Source: Firmicutes bacterium UBA5766
Lineage (GTDB): Bacteria; Bacillota; Desulfotomaculia; Desulfotomaculales; Nap2-2B
Length of the DNA: 33,982 nt
Reading direction: 5' to 3'
Assembly (NCBI GenBank): GCA_002418775.1
Contig: DIEU01000004.1
Coordinates: forward strand, 1 to 33,982
The notes beneath the pieces are model-generated. The model did no database searches and had not been told where the DNA came from. It was given only the letters and a program-made list of their open reading frames with translations. Positions 23,387 through 31,482 of this stretch are shown in pieces. The translations under genes and the position numbers were made by a program. The first letter of the stretch is position 1. Every line of letters starts with the position of its first letter.

Positions 23387-25662
23387 CATATGAACTCATT
23401 GCTCATGTGTGTAAAAGAGAAGACGGAACTTGGGCTCCTCCTCATAAACTATCAGACCATATTGAGGAAACAGCGAGGCAGGCAGAGACTTTTGCTGCAG
23501 ATTTTAATTCCGGAGCATGGGGGAAAGCCGCTGGAAAAGCTCATGATGCAGGTAAAGGGAGATTATTATGGCAAAAACATCTGCGGATTAAAAGCGGATA
23601 TGATGAAGAGGCGCATCTGGAAGGAAAGAAAAGCAAAATCCCACATGCGATACATGGAGCCGAGTTGGTTGAACAGTTATATGGAAAGGGAATCGGGCGA
23701 ATCCTGGCTTATTGTATTGCCGGGCATCATACAGGGCTACCGGATTGGTCCAGTGCTGAAGGTGCAGGACAGTCTTCGCTTCAGTTTCAGAAAACTCAGG
23801 TTAAAGACTTGGATGCTGTCGAAACAAGCATTATAGATAACCTAAGACATGTAAAACCATCTTTTCCGCCTTGGAAATTCGAAATAAAAAGCCTTGATTT
23901 GGCTTTATGGATAAGAATGTTGTATTCAAGTTTGGTCGATGCTGATTTTTTGGATACCGAAAGCTACATGGACAGTGAGAAAGCACTTAATAGGGGCGGT
24001 TACTGTTCTATAACGGAGCTCCTTGATCGATTTAATAGTTTTTGTGAACAGTTGGATATGAGTTCCGAGGTTACAAAGGTAAATGCGATTAGAAGGAATA
24101 TCCGGGCGAAGTGTGTGCAAATGGCAAAAGAAGAGCAAGGAATATTTTCACTTTCAGTGCCGACAGGAGGAGGAAAAACATTATCCAGCCTTGCTTTTGC
24201 CCTCAATCATGCAAAGATGCATCAGCTTAAACGCATTATTTATGTAATACCATACACCAGCATCATTGAACAAAACGCCGATGTTTTCCGTTCAGCCGTA
24301 GGAAAAGATCAGGTTGTCGAGCACCATTCAAACCTAGATGAGGACGATGCTACCCCAAAAGCGCGATTGGCTGCGGAAAATTGGGATGCTCCTATAATTG
24401 TGACTACTTCTGTGCAGTTTTTTGAATCGCTTTTTGCCGCTAGGTCCAGTCGCTGCCGCAAGCTGCATAATATTGTGGGCTCGGTGATTATCTTGGATGA
24501 AGCACAGCTGGTTCCGGTCGAATTTTTAGCTCCCATTCTTGAAACGATGCAATTGCTTGTTGATCACTATCATGTAAGTTTTGTAATTTCCACCGCAACG
24601 CAACCAGCGTTTAAAGAGCGTATTGTCGATGGGCAACAGTTTAAGGGGCTTAAACAAATTAAAGAGATCATAGGTGATGAGAAAGACGTTAATTTGCTTT
24701 ATCAGTCTCTAGTTCGTTGCCAGGTGCAATTTCCCGGTGATCTTCATGCCATATCAAGCTGGGAAGAGATTTCCGAAGAGTTAAAGCAATATGAACAGGT
24801 CCTATGTGTCGTATCAGACCGTAGAAGCTGCCGGGAATTGTATGCGCTGATGCCTAAAGGGACCTATCATCTGTCAGCCCTGATGTGCGGGCAGCATAGA
24901 AGTGAAATAATTAATGAGATTAAACAAAAACTAAAGGGTCGTAAGCCGGTTCGAGTCATCAGCACGCAGCTTGTTGAGGCTGGTGTAGATTTGGATTTTC
25001 CGGTAGTGTACCGGGCGCTTGCCGGTCTGGACTCAATTGTCCAGGCAGCGGGCCGCTGCAACCGGGAAGGGAAATTGCCTGCTCCAGGAAAAGTTATAGT
25101 TTTTAATCCACCCCGTAAAGCGCCGCAGGGAATGCTTCGTAAAGCTGCAGACACTACCCGTAGCATGATTATGATGAACGTTCCGGATCCTTATACCATT
25201 GTCGCACCCCGTGCGGGTGCGTGGATTGAAACTGATATGTTCGAGAAATATTTTGAGGAATTGTATTGGAAAGCGAATTCCTTAGATAAAGAAAATATAA
25301 GTGATTTACTGGATCCTTACCATAATGATTTGGGAGAATGCAGCATTTACTTTCGGACTGCGGCAAGAAAATTTAAGATTATAGATGACTCAATGCAAAA
25401 AACAATTTTCGTTCGTTATGGTGAAGGAGAAAGATTTATTGACTTATTAAAATCAAAAGGGCCTGATCGTTGGTTAATGAGAAAGTTGCAGAGATATTCA
25501 GTTAATATCTATAACTACGATTTTAATGAATTGAAGCGACGAGGCGCTGTTGAAGAAGTACATCCTCAGATTTTTGCGTTGTCTTCTAAGCTGGATTATT
25601 CAAAGGATACTGGACTGTTAGTTAAAGAAACCCTTTATGACCCGGAACAATGCATTTTATAG
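23383..25662 (+). CDS. cas3: Cas3 nuclease-helicase of type I-C, containing an in-frame CRISPR repeat
   Basis: A 759-residue Cas3 with HD nuclease and SF2 helicase domains; it is recruited by target-bound Cascade to nick, unwind and degrade DNA. HD residues include His54-Asp55 and the HH of AGHHTGLPDW (115-116). Helicase motifs are TGGGKT (261-266), DEAQ (372-375, a variant of DEAH), STATQP (403-408) and QAAGRCNREG (554-563). Residues 607-617 (VAPRAGAWIET) are the translation of one CRISPR repeat plus one base. In related Cas3 proteins I recall DPLSPEAxRRYFEELYW here. Removing the 11 residues gives DPYTIDMFEKYFEELYW, which aligns without gaps. The insert lies after the last helicase motif, probably in a linker. 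GAAAGGG precedes the ATG by about 10 bases. Confidence 0.96.
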   Translation: MTYELIAHVCKREDGTWAPPHKLSDHIEETARQAETFAADFNSGAWGKAAGKAHDAGKGRLLWQKHLRIKSGYDEEAHLEGKKSKIPHAIHGAELVEQLYGKGIGRILAYCIAGHHTGLPDWSSAEGAGQSSLQFQKTQVKDLDAVETSIIDNLRHVKPSFPPWKFEIKSLDLALWIRMLYSSLVDADFLDTESYMDSEKALNRGGYCSITELLDRFNSFCEQLDMSSEVTKVNAIRRNIRAKCVQMAKEEQGIFSLSVPTGGGKTLSSLAFALNHAKMHQLKRIIYVIPYTSIIEQNADVFRSAVGKDQVVEHHSNLDEDDATPKARLAAENWDAPIIVTTSVQFFESLFAARSSRCRKLHNIVGSVIILDEAQLVPVEFLAPILETMQLLVDHYHVSFVISTATQPAFKERIVDGQQFKGLKQIKEIIGDEKDVNLLYQSLVRCQVQFPGDLHAISSWEEISEELKQYEQVLCVVSDRRSCRELYALMPKGTYHLSALMCGQHRSEIINEIKQKLKGRKPVRVISTQLVEAGVDLDFPVVYRALAGLDSIVQAAGRCNREGKLPAPGKVIVFNPPRKAPQGMLRKAADTTRSMIMMNVPDPYTIVAPRAGAWIETDMFEKYFEELYWKANSLDKENISDLLDPYHNDLGECSIYFRTAARKFKIIDDSMQKTIFVRYGEGERFIDLLKSKGPDRWLMRKLQRYSVNIYNYDFNELKRRGAVEEVHPQIFALSSKLDYSKDTGLLVKETLYDPEQCIL
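25201..25232 (+). repeat. CRISPR repeat copy inside cas3
   Basis: 32 bases identical to the array repeat except one A-to-G change at base 13, in the loop. Both stem arms (CGCACCC and GGGTGCG) and the 11-base 3' part (TGGATTGAAAC, 25222-25232) are intact. It has the same orientation as the array and is read in frame with cas3. The nearest array repeat is 6.3 kb downstream. Confidence 0.97.
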
Positions 25663-25677
25663 AAAGGAGTTGTTGGA

Positions 25678-26415
25678 GTGCACAATTGGTGTTTAGAAGT
25701 ATGGGGTGACTATGCTTGTTTTACCCGTCCGGAGATGAAAGTTGAACGGGTAAGCTATGATGTAATCACCCCGTCGGCAGCCAGGGCTATTTTCGAGTCG
25801 ATTTTATGGAAGCCTGCTATTCGGTGGAGTATAACGAAGGTCGAAGTGCTTAACCCGATCAAATGGATTTCCGTCCGCAGAAATGAAGTTGGCAAAGTTG
25901 CAGCTGCTCCTACTGCCAAGCAGATGGCGGGTGTGCTCGGAGCGCCAATGGGTGTTTTTATTGAAGATGAACGCCAGCAGCGCGCCGGGCTTTTTTTGCG
26001 GGATGTCAGGTATCGTATTTATGGGTATTTTGATTTTATCAGCCCGGAGAAGAGAAAAGTGAACCGTCCGGTTCAACCGGAAGTTTGGGCTGATGAACAA
26101 GAGATGGCTGAAATTGCTAGGCTGGATGAAACCGAGGCTAAATATGCGGCGATGTTTGAGCGGCGGGCGAAAAAGGGTCAATGCTTCCACAGGCCCTATT
26201 TGGGCTGCCGGGAGTTTGCCTGTGATTTCCGGTTAATTAAGAACCCATGTGAGGAAACCGCGGAGCCGATCAAAGAAACCCGTGATCTGGGTTTTATGCT
26301 GTATGATATGGATTTTGAACGTAATGAGAAAGATCCCGTCCCGCTGTTTTTCCGGGCGCAACTTAATCAGGGGACAGTGAATACCAACCGCTGGGATGTG
26401 GAGGTGAGAGGATGA
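25678..26415 (+). CDS. cas5c: Cas5c (Cas5d) crRNA-processing endonuclease and Cascade subunit
   Basis: A 245-residue type I-C Cas5. In type I-C, which lacks Cas6, this protein cuts the repeat hairpin in precursor crRNA at the 3' base of the stem and keeps the 11-base 5' handle. The N-terminal half is a RAMP domain (VWGDYACFTRPEMKVERVSY, PSAARAIFESILWKP). The C-terminal part contains RPYLGCREFACDF. GTG 25678 is used as start, with AAAGGAG 8 bases upstream. It overlaps cas8c by ATGA. The catalytic residues cannot be assigned with certainty by eye. Confidence 0.95.
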   Translation: MHNWCLEVWGDYACFTRPEMKVERVSYDVITPSAARAIFESILWKPAIRWSITKVEVLNPIKWISVRRNEVGKVAAAPTAKQMAGVLGAPMGVFIEDERQQRAGLFLRDVRYRIYGYFDFISPEKRKVNRPVQPEVWADEQEMAEIARLDETEAKYAAMFERRAKKGQCFHRPYLGCREFACDFRLIKNPCEETAEPIKETRDLGFMLYDMDFERNEKDPVPLFFRAQLNQGTVNTNRWDVEVRG

Positions 26416-28154
26416 TCTTACACGCTTTGAAGGAGTACTACGATCGGAAGGCGGCTGAAGGCTTAATCGCGCAAGATGGTTGGATCAAAGGAAGCATTGA
26501 TTTTCTAGTAGAGCTCGACTATGATGGAAATCCACAAAATATCGTTGACTTGCGAGAATCGGTTGGAAAAAAAAGAATTCCGCACCCGTTTGATGTCCCC
26601 AATATTGGTACTCAGGCTTTAAAACATTCTAACAGTGGTAAGGATGCAAATTTGCTTTGGGATAATGCTGCTTTTGTCTTCGGGTTAGGAGATAAGGGGA
26701 ATATACGTCTGCAAAGCATGATTGAAGCAATTGATAAATTAATCGGCAAAACAGATGATCCGGGTGTTAATGCGGTGCGGCACTTTCTCCAAAAAGGTCT
26801 GGAGAACCAGAGCCATTTTAATCGGGTGCTCAATCATCCTGAATATGGTGAACTATTGAAAGAAGGTAATGCAAAAGTCAGTTTCCGGGTTCTTAGAACG
26901 GATTATAAATTGGTTTTTAACGCTCCAGTAGTTAGAGATGCGCTTGAAAGAGCAGGCGGGCAAGACGATGCGAATTCAGTAGTTGGAACTTGCCTGGTTA
27001 CAGGAGAAAAAGATGTTGCGATTGAAACGACACATCCGGTTATTAAAGGAGTTTGGGGGGCACAGTCCGCGGGCGCATGTATCGTTAGCTTTAACAAAGA
27101 TGCCTTCAATTCATATGTTAAAACGCAAAGCTATAATGCTCCTGTCAGCAAAGTTACAGCATCCCGATATGTTAAAGCTCTTAATGCTTTACTCGATTCA
27201 TCTAGACAGTGCATTCATATTGGTGATGCATCAACAGTTTTCTGGTCAGAAAAAAAATCGTCTTTTGAAGATGACTTTTCTTTCTTCTTTAAAGAAGCCG
27301 AAAAGGATAATCCCGATGCAAGAACGGAGAGAGTAAAAGCGTTATTTGAATCAGTGCACTACGGAACTTATCGGGAAGATGATGGTGATAATCGATTTTA
27401 CATTTTAGGACTAGCGCCAAATGCCGCCCGAATAGCTGTTCGTTTTTGGCAAGTAGGTACGATTTCCGAATTTGCTTCCCGGATTAGACAGTATTTTGAT
27501 GATTTTACAATTGTAAAACCACCTAGGGAACCGGAATACTACTCTATTTGGCGTATTTTGGTAAATATCGCTATTCAGGATAAAAGTGAAAACATTCCAC
27601 CAAATATTGCTGGAGATTTTATGCGCTCAATTCTTGATGGAACACCTTATCCGGCTACATTAATGCAAGCTGTGTTGCGACGTATTCGTAGTGACACGGA
27701 ATATAGGGTCAAGCCTGTTCGCGTGGCATTAATCAAGGCTTATTTGAACAGATATTATAGTTTCTATCCGAATCGTGATTATAAGGAGGTTAATATGGAG
27801 TTGGATGTAAATCAAACATCAGTCGGCTATCAATTAGGAAGATTATTTTCCGTATTAGAGAAAATCCAGGAAGAGGCAAACCCTGGGATAAACGCTACGA
27901 TTCGGGAGCGGTTTTACGGGTCTGCCTGTGCGACACCGGTGACAGTATTTGCAAATTTACTCCGCTTGAAAAATCACCATCTTGCCAAACTTGAAAACAG
28001 AGGAAGGGCAGTAACCTTTGAACGGTTGTTGGGTGAGATTATGGGCAATTTGAATGATTTTCCAGCACATCTTAATTTACATGAACAAGGTCTCTTTGCT
28101 ATTGGTTATTATCACCAGCGGCAAGCTTTTTTTACCGCTAAAAGTGAAGACTAA
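26412..28154 (+). CDS. cas8c: Cas8c (Csd1), large subunit of type I-C Cascade
   Basis: A 580-residue large subunit of the I-C surveillance complex, which recognises the PAM (TTC in characterised systems). The Csd1 family opening MILHALKEYYDRKA and CLVTGEKDVAIETTHPVIKGV are present. It contains an internal gene for the small subunit (27795-28154) in its own frame. It starts with ATGA overlap after cas5c and is followed by a 43-base gap. Confidence 0.95.
   Translation: MILHALKEYYDRKAAEGLIAQDGWIKGSIDFLVELDYDGNPQNIVDLRESVGKKRIPHPFDVPNIGTQALKHSNSGKDANLLWDNAAFVFGLGDKGNIRLQSMIEAIDKLIGKTDDPGVNAVRHFLQKGLENQSHFNRVLNHPEYGELLKEGNAKVSFRVLRTDYKLVFNAPVVRDALERAGGQDDANSVVGTCLVTGEKDVAIETTHPVIKGVWGAQSAGACIVSFNKDAFNSYVKTQSYNAPVSKVTASRYVKALNALLDSSRQCIHIGDASTVFWSEKKSSFEDDFSFFFKEAEKDNPDARTERVKALFESVHYGTYREDDGDNRFYILGLAPNAARIAVRFWQVGTISEFASRIRQYFDDFTIVKPPREPEYYSIWRILVNIAIQDKSENIPPNIAGDFMRSILDGTPYPATLMQAVLRRIRSDTEYRVKPVRVALIKAYLNRYYSFYPNRDYKEVNMELDVNQTSVGYQLGRLFSVLEKIQEEANPGINATIRERFYGSACATPVTVFANLLRLKNHHLAKLENRGRAVTFERLLGEIMGNLNDFPAHLNLHEQGLFAIGYYHQRQAFFTAKSED
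27795..28154 (+). CDS. cas11c: Cas11c small subunit translated from inside cas8c
   Basis: AAGGAGGT ends 4 bases before an in-frame ATG at 27795, inside cas8c (frame offset 1383, a multiple of three). Translation gives a 119-residue protein beginning MELDVNQTSVGYQLGRLFSV, the helical C-terminal part of Cas8c. Internal initiation of Cas11c from cas8c is established for characterised type I-C systems, where Cas11 stabilises Cascade. The ribosome site is one of the best in the window, which argues for use. Confidence 0.88.
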   Translation: MELDVNQTSVGYQLGRLFSVLEKIQEEANPGINATIRERFYGSACATPVTVFANLLRLKNHHLAKLENRGRAVTFERLLGEIMGNLNDFPAHLNLHEQGLFAIGYYHQRQAFFTAKSED

Positions 28155-28197
28155 TATTTGTAAACAAGTAAAAATATAGTTAAGAAAGGAAGTATAG

Positions 28198-29292
28198 ATG
28201 ATGAGTGATGATATTCAAAAACGTTATGATTTCGTACTGCTGTTTGATGTTAAAGATGGTAACCCCAATGGCGATCCTGATGCAGGAAATTTACCACGGG
28301 TCGATGCCGAAACCGGAGATGGGTTAGTAACAGATGTTTGCATAAAAAGAAAAGTTAGAAACTATGTGGGACTTAAATATGAATATAAGAATCCTTATGA
28401 TATTTATATTAAAGAGAAAGCAGTTTTAGGACGAGCGCATGTTGTAGCTTTTAATAATCTTGGAATTACGTTAGGAGAAGAAACGCGAGTAGAAATACCT
28501 GATAATATTCTTTCAGGATTACAAGATTCTGTATTACCTGAAGGAGTTTCTGTAGAAGAAAATGATAATCAGAAACCTTTTCTTGTAATCGCAGCAGATG
28601 CTGATGTGAAAGCAATAAAAGCAGAACTAAAAGATATTAATCCATCAACTGATGTAAAAAAATTCATTGAAGGTAATCTTAAAAACATTAAAGCCAGAAA
28701 GCCTAAACCTGAAGAAGTTGATAAAGGTAAAGAATGGATGTGCAAACGTTTTTACGATATCAGGACTTTTGGTGCAGTAATGTCCTTGAAATCAGCCCCT
28801 AATTGCGGTCAGGTGCGTGGCCCAGTGCAGTTCACCTTTGCACGTTCAGTGGATCCTATTGTTTCGCTTGAACATAGTATTACAAGAATGGCTGTTGCAA
28901 CAGAAGCGGAAGCGGAAAAACAGGGCGGCGATAACCGCATGATGGGGAGGAAGTTTACAGTTCCTTATGGACTTTATCGCGCTCATGGTTTTGTTTCCGC
29001 ACCACTGGCCAACCAGACTGGTTTTTCTGTGGAGGATTTAGAGCTTTTATGGGAAGCCCTTGAAAATATGTTTGAACATGATCGTTCTGCAGCCCGTGGG
29101 CTAATGGGAACAAGAAAACTGATCATTTTTGAGCACTCTTCGAGGATGGGTAACGTTTCAGTGCAGAAACTCTTTGACGCAATTACTGTTAAACGAATAG
29201 ATGAAAGTAAGCCGGCAAGAGATTTTAGTGACTACTCGGTTTCAATAGAGAAAGATAATATCCCACAAAGCGTTAGGCTTATAGAAAAATAA
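28198..29292 (+). CDS. cas7c: Cas7c (Csd2), backbone subunit of type I-C Cascade
   Basis: A 364-residue RAMP protein; several copies coat the crRNA spacer. The conserved beginning RYDFVLLFDVKDGNPNGDPDAG and SLEHSITRMAVATE, followed by GRKFTVPYGLYRAHGF, are characteristic of Csd2. It is longer than usual, with an acidic/lysine-rich segment around residues 130-180. GAAAGGA lies 7 bases before ATG 28198; a second ATG follows directly. It is part of the operon between cas8c and cas4. Confidence 0.95.
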   Translation: MMSDDIQKRYDFVLLFDVKDGNPNGDPDAGNLPRVDAETGDGLVTDVCIKRKVRNYVGLKYEYKNPYDIYIKEKAVLGRAHVVAFNNLGITLGEETRVEIPDNILSGLQDSVLPEGVSVEENDNQKPFLVIAADADVKAIKAELKDINPSTDVKKFIEGNLKNIKARKPKPEEVDKGKEWMCKRFYDIRTFGAVMSLKSAPNCGQVRGPVQFTFARSVDPIVSLEHSITRMAVATEAEAEKQGGDNRMMGRKFTVPYGLYRAHGFVSAPLANQTGFSVEDLELLWEALENMFEHDRSAARGLMGTRKLIIFEHSSRMGNVSVQKLFDAITVKRIDESKPARDFSDYSVSIEKDNIPQSVRLIEK

Positions 29293-29308
29293 TATGGGTA
29301 GTTGTTAT

Positions 29309-29989
29309 ATGGAGGAAGACTATCTTCTACTATCCGGAATTCAGCATATGGCATTTTGCGAGCGGCAATGGGCGCTTATCCATATCGAGCAAGCTTGGGC
29401 GGAAGATGTTCGTACAATGGAAGGGAAGCATCTTCATGAACGTACGGATAATCCCTTTGAGGATGAGACGCGCAAAGATGTCAGGGCTGTTAGGGCGATG
29501 CCGGTAATAAGCAAAAATTTGGGACTCCGTGGCGTAGCTGATGTGGTCGAATTTCATAGAACGAAGGATGCGGTAGCAGGAGTTACAGTATGTCTGAAGA
29601 ACCGCAAAGGCTGGTGGCGGCCCTATCCGGTGGAATACAAGCGTGGGCGTCCGAAACCAGATGATCGTGACGCGGTACAGCTTTGTGCCCAGGCGATAGC
29701 ATTGGAAGAAATGATGGGTGTTTCAATTGAATCCGGGTTTCTCTATTACGGCCAAACCAGACATCGGGAAGAAATCATATTTACTCAAAAACTGCGGGCA
29801 CATGTCGAACAATTAGCCGGTCTGATGCACAAAATGATCACTGAAGGTAAGACTCCTAAAGCAAAAAAAGGTAAGCATTGTTCTTTATGTTCTTTGAAAG
29901 AAATCTGTCAGCCGGATCTTACTATAAGACATCGCTCAGTTAAGGAATATATAGAGCGAATGGTTGATTTGGAGGTCAAGGGTTATTGA
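29309..29989 (+). CDS. cas4: Cas4 exonuclease, adaptation
   Basis: A roughly 226-residue RecB-like nuclease that trims prespacers and selects the PAM end with Cas1-Cas2. MAFCERQWALIHIE holds the first cysteine; HCSLCSLKEIC (near residue 196) supplies the other iron-sulfur ligands. The nuclease core shows RGVADVVEF and PVEYKRGRPKPDD (the E-x-K motif). ATG 29309 gives the usual beginning MEEDYLLLSGIQH; an ATG 15 bases upstream is in frame and not excluded. It overlaps cas1 by TTGA. Confidence 0.93.
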   Translation: MEEDYLLLSGIQHMAFCERQWALIHIEQAWAEDVRTMEGKHLHERTDNPFEDETRKDVRAVRAMPVISKNLGLRGVADVVEFHRTKDAVAGVTVCLKNRKGWWRPYPVEYKRGRPKPDDRDAVQLCAQAIALEEMMGVSIESGFLYYGQTRHREEIIFTQKLRAHVEQLAGLMHKMITEGKTPKAKKGKHCSLCSLKEICQPDLTIRHRSVKEYIERMVDLEVKGY

Positions 29990-31017
29990 GAAAACTTCTA
30001 AACACCCTTTATGTAACTATTCCGGACGCATACTTAGCCCGTGATGGGGAAAATGTTCTTGTTAAAGTAGAGAATGAAATAAAATTTCGTATTCCAATCC
30101 ATAATTTGGAGGGGATAGTATGTTTCGGTTTTGCCGGAGCAAGTCCGGGGCTGATGCATCTGTGCTGCGAAAGAGGAGTAGCGCTTTCCTTTTTAACTGA
30201 ATACGGAAAATTTATGGGACGTGTCACGGGTAGTGTATCTGGTAATATTCTTTTAAGAAGAAATCAGTATCGCTGGACAGAAAACGAGAAAATAGCGGTA
30301 AGGCTGGCAAATCACTTCATTCTAGCAAAGATTATTAACAGCAGGGCAGTTTTACATCGGGCGGTCCGGGATCACCCGCAAGTAGTTGATAACGAATTCC
30401 TGACCGGTAGCATGAGGGGGTTAGCAAACTTAGCGAAACAATTAGATCATGCACAAGATTTAAATACTCTGAGAGGGCTGGAGGGGCAAGCCGCATATCT
30501 GTATTTTTCTGCTTTTAATCAGCTTATACTTAGCCAGAAGGAAGATTTCAATATGACAGAAAGAAACCGGCGGCCGCCATTAGACCGGATAAATGCTTTA
30601 TTATCTTTCTTATATGTCTTGCTGGCCCATGAAGTTGTAGCTGCCCTGGAAAGTCTTGGGCTTGACCCACAAGCTGGTTTTTTACATCGGGACAGACCAG
30701 GGAGGCCGAGTCTCGCTCTGGATGTAATGGAAGAACTAAGGCCACATTTTGCGGACAGGCTTGCGGTGACTCTTGTGAACCGTAATCAAATTTGTGCCGA
30801 CGGATTTGTTTTTAAAGAAAACGGCGCGGTCATAATGGATGATCAGATAAGAAAAGCGGTACTTCTCGCCTGGCAGAAACGAAAGCAGGAAGAGATAACA
30901 CATCCATATTTAGAACAAAAAGTACCATTAGGGCTTATTCCGTATATTCAAGCCATGCTTTTAGCCAGATATATTAGAGGGGATATAGAAGATTACCCCC
31001 CGTTTTTCTGGAAATGA
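29986..31017 (+). CDS. cas1: Cas1 integrase
   Basis: A 343-residue Cas1, which with Cas2 inserts new spacers next to the leader. The metal-binding residues are Glu166 (RGLEGQAA), His234 (GFLHRDRPGRPS) and Asp246 (LALDVMEEL). It starts at TTG 29986, overlapping the cas4 stop (TTGA). GGAGG is 11 bases upstream. It is of the I-C type, in the standard order cas4-cas1-cas2. All catalytic residues are present, so adaptation is expected to work. Confidence 0.97.
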   Translation: MRKLLNTLYVTIPDAYLARDGENVLVKVENEIKFRIPIHNLEGIVCFGFAGASPGLMHLCCERGVALSFLTEYGKFMGRVTGSVSGNILLRRNQYRWTENEKIAVRLANHFILAKIINSRAVLHRAVRDHPQVVDNEFLTGSMRGLANLAKQLDHAQDLNTLRGLEGQAAYLYFSAFNQLILSQKEDFNMTERNRRPPLDRINALLSFLYVLLAHEVVAALESLGLDPQAGFLHRDRPGRPSLALDVMEELRPHFADRLAVTLVNRNQICADGFVFKENGAVIMDDQIRKAVLLAWQKRKQEEITHPYLEQKVPLGLIPYIQAMLLARYIRGDIEDYPPFFWK

Positions 31018-31027
31018 GGTGTTCGTA

Positions 31028-31330
31028 ATGATGGTACTCATTACTTATGATGTTAATGTTACTACGACTTCCGGAAAGAAACGTTTGCGTAATGTTGCAA
31101 AGCAATGCAAAAATTTCGGACAGAGAGTGCAAAATTCTGTATTCGAATGCCTGGTTGATCCAACTCAATTTACAGATCTTAAACATCGTTTAGAGAGTAT
31201 TGTCGATCCTGAAAGGGATAGTTTGCGTTATTATTTTCTTGGGGCTAATTGGAAAAGACGGGTAGAGCATTACGGATCAAAAGAAACCTACGATCCAGAA
31301 GGTGTCCTTATTGTTGATGCGAACCTATAG
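31028..31330 (+). CDS. cas2: Cas2 adaptation protein
   Basis: A 100-residue ferredoxin-fold protein that bridges Cas1 dimers. MVLITYDVN carries the conserved Asp, and QNSVFECLVD and LRYYFLG are the family motifs. ATG 31028 is chosen because GAGGTG lies 6 bases upstream; a GTG 9 bases earlier is unlikely. It starts 10 bases after cas1 and is the last gene before the leader. Confidence 0.96.
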   Translation: MMVLITYDVNVTTTSGKKRLRNVAKQCKNFGQRVQNSVFECLVDPTQFTDLKHRLESIVDPERDSLRYYFLGANWKRRVEHYGSKETYDPEGVLIVDANL

Positions 31331-31482
31331 CTATCAACAATATTCTATTGGTTCCGCACTGGCCAAATATCAAGGTAATGTTGAATAATTTTACTATTAT
31401 CTTACAACAAAATTAGATTCATAAAAAGATTCGCTAAACAATGCTGAAAATTCTATGCTATTAAATGGTTTTTACTTTGACA
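31331..31482 (+). promoter_or_regulatory. CRISPR leader
   Basis: 152 AT-rich bases between cas2 and the first repeat. The leader should hold the array promoter and the Cas1-Cas2 anchoring signal, with new spacers added at its right end. No strong sigma-A match was found; the cas2 side and the AT content support the assignment. Confidence 0.8.

Noticed and set aside
23390..23836. 148-codon frame overlapping the start of cas3 in another frame
   Set aside because: cas3 has full HD motifs in this stretch; the alternative has no ribosome site and no family resemblance.
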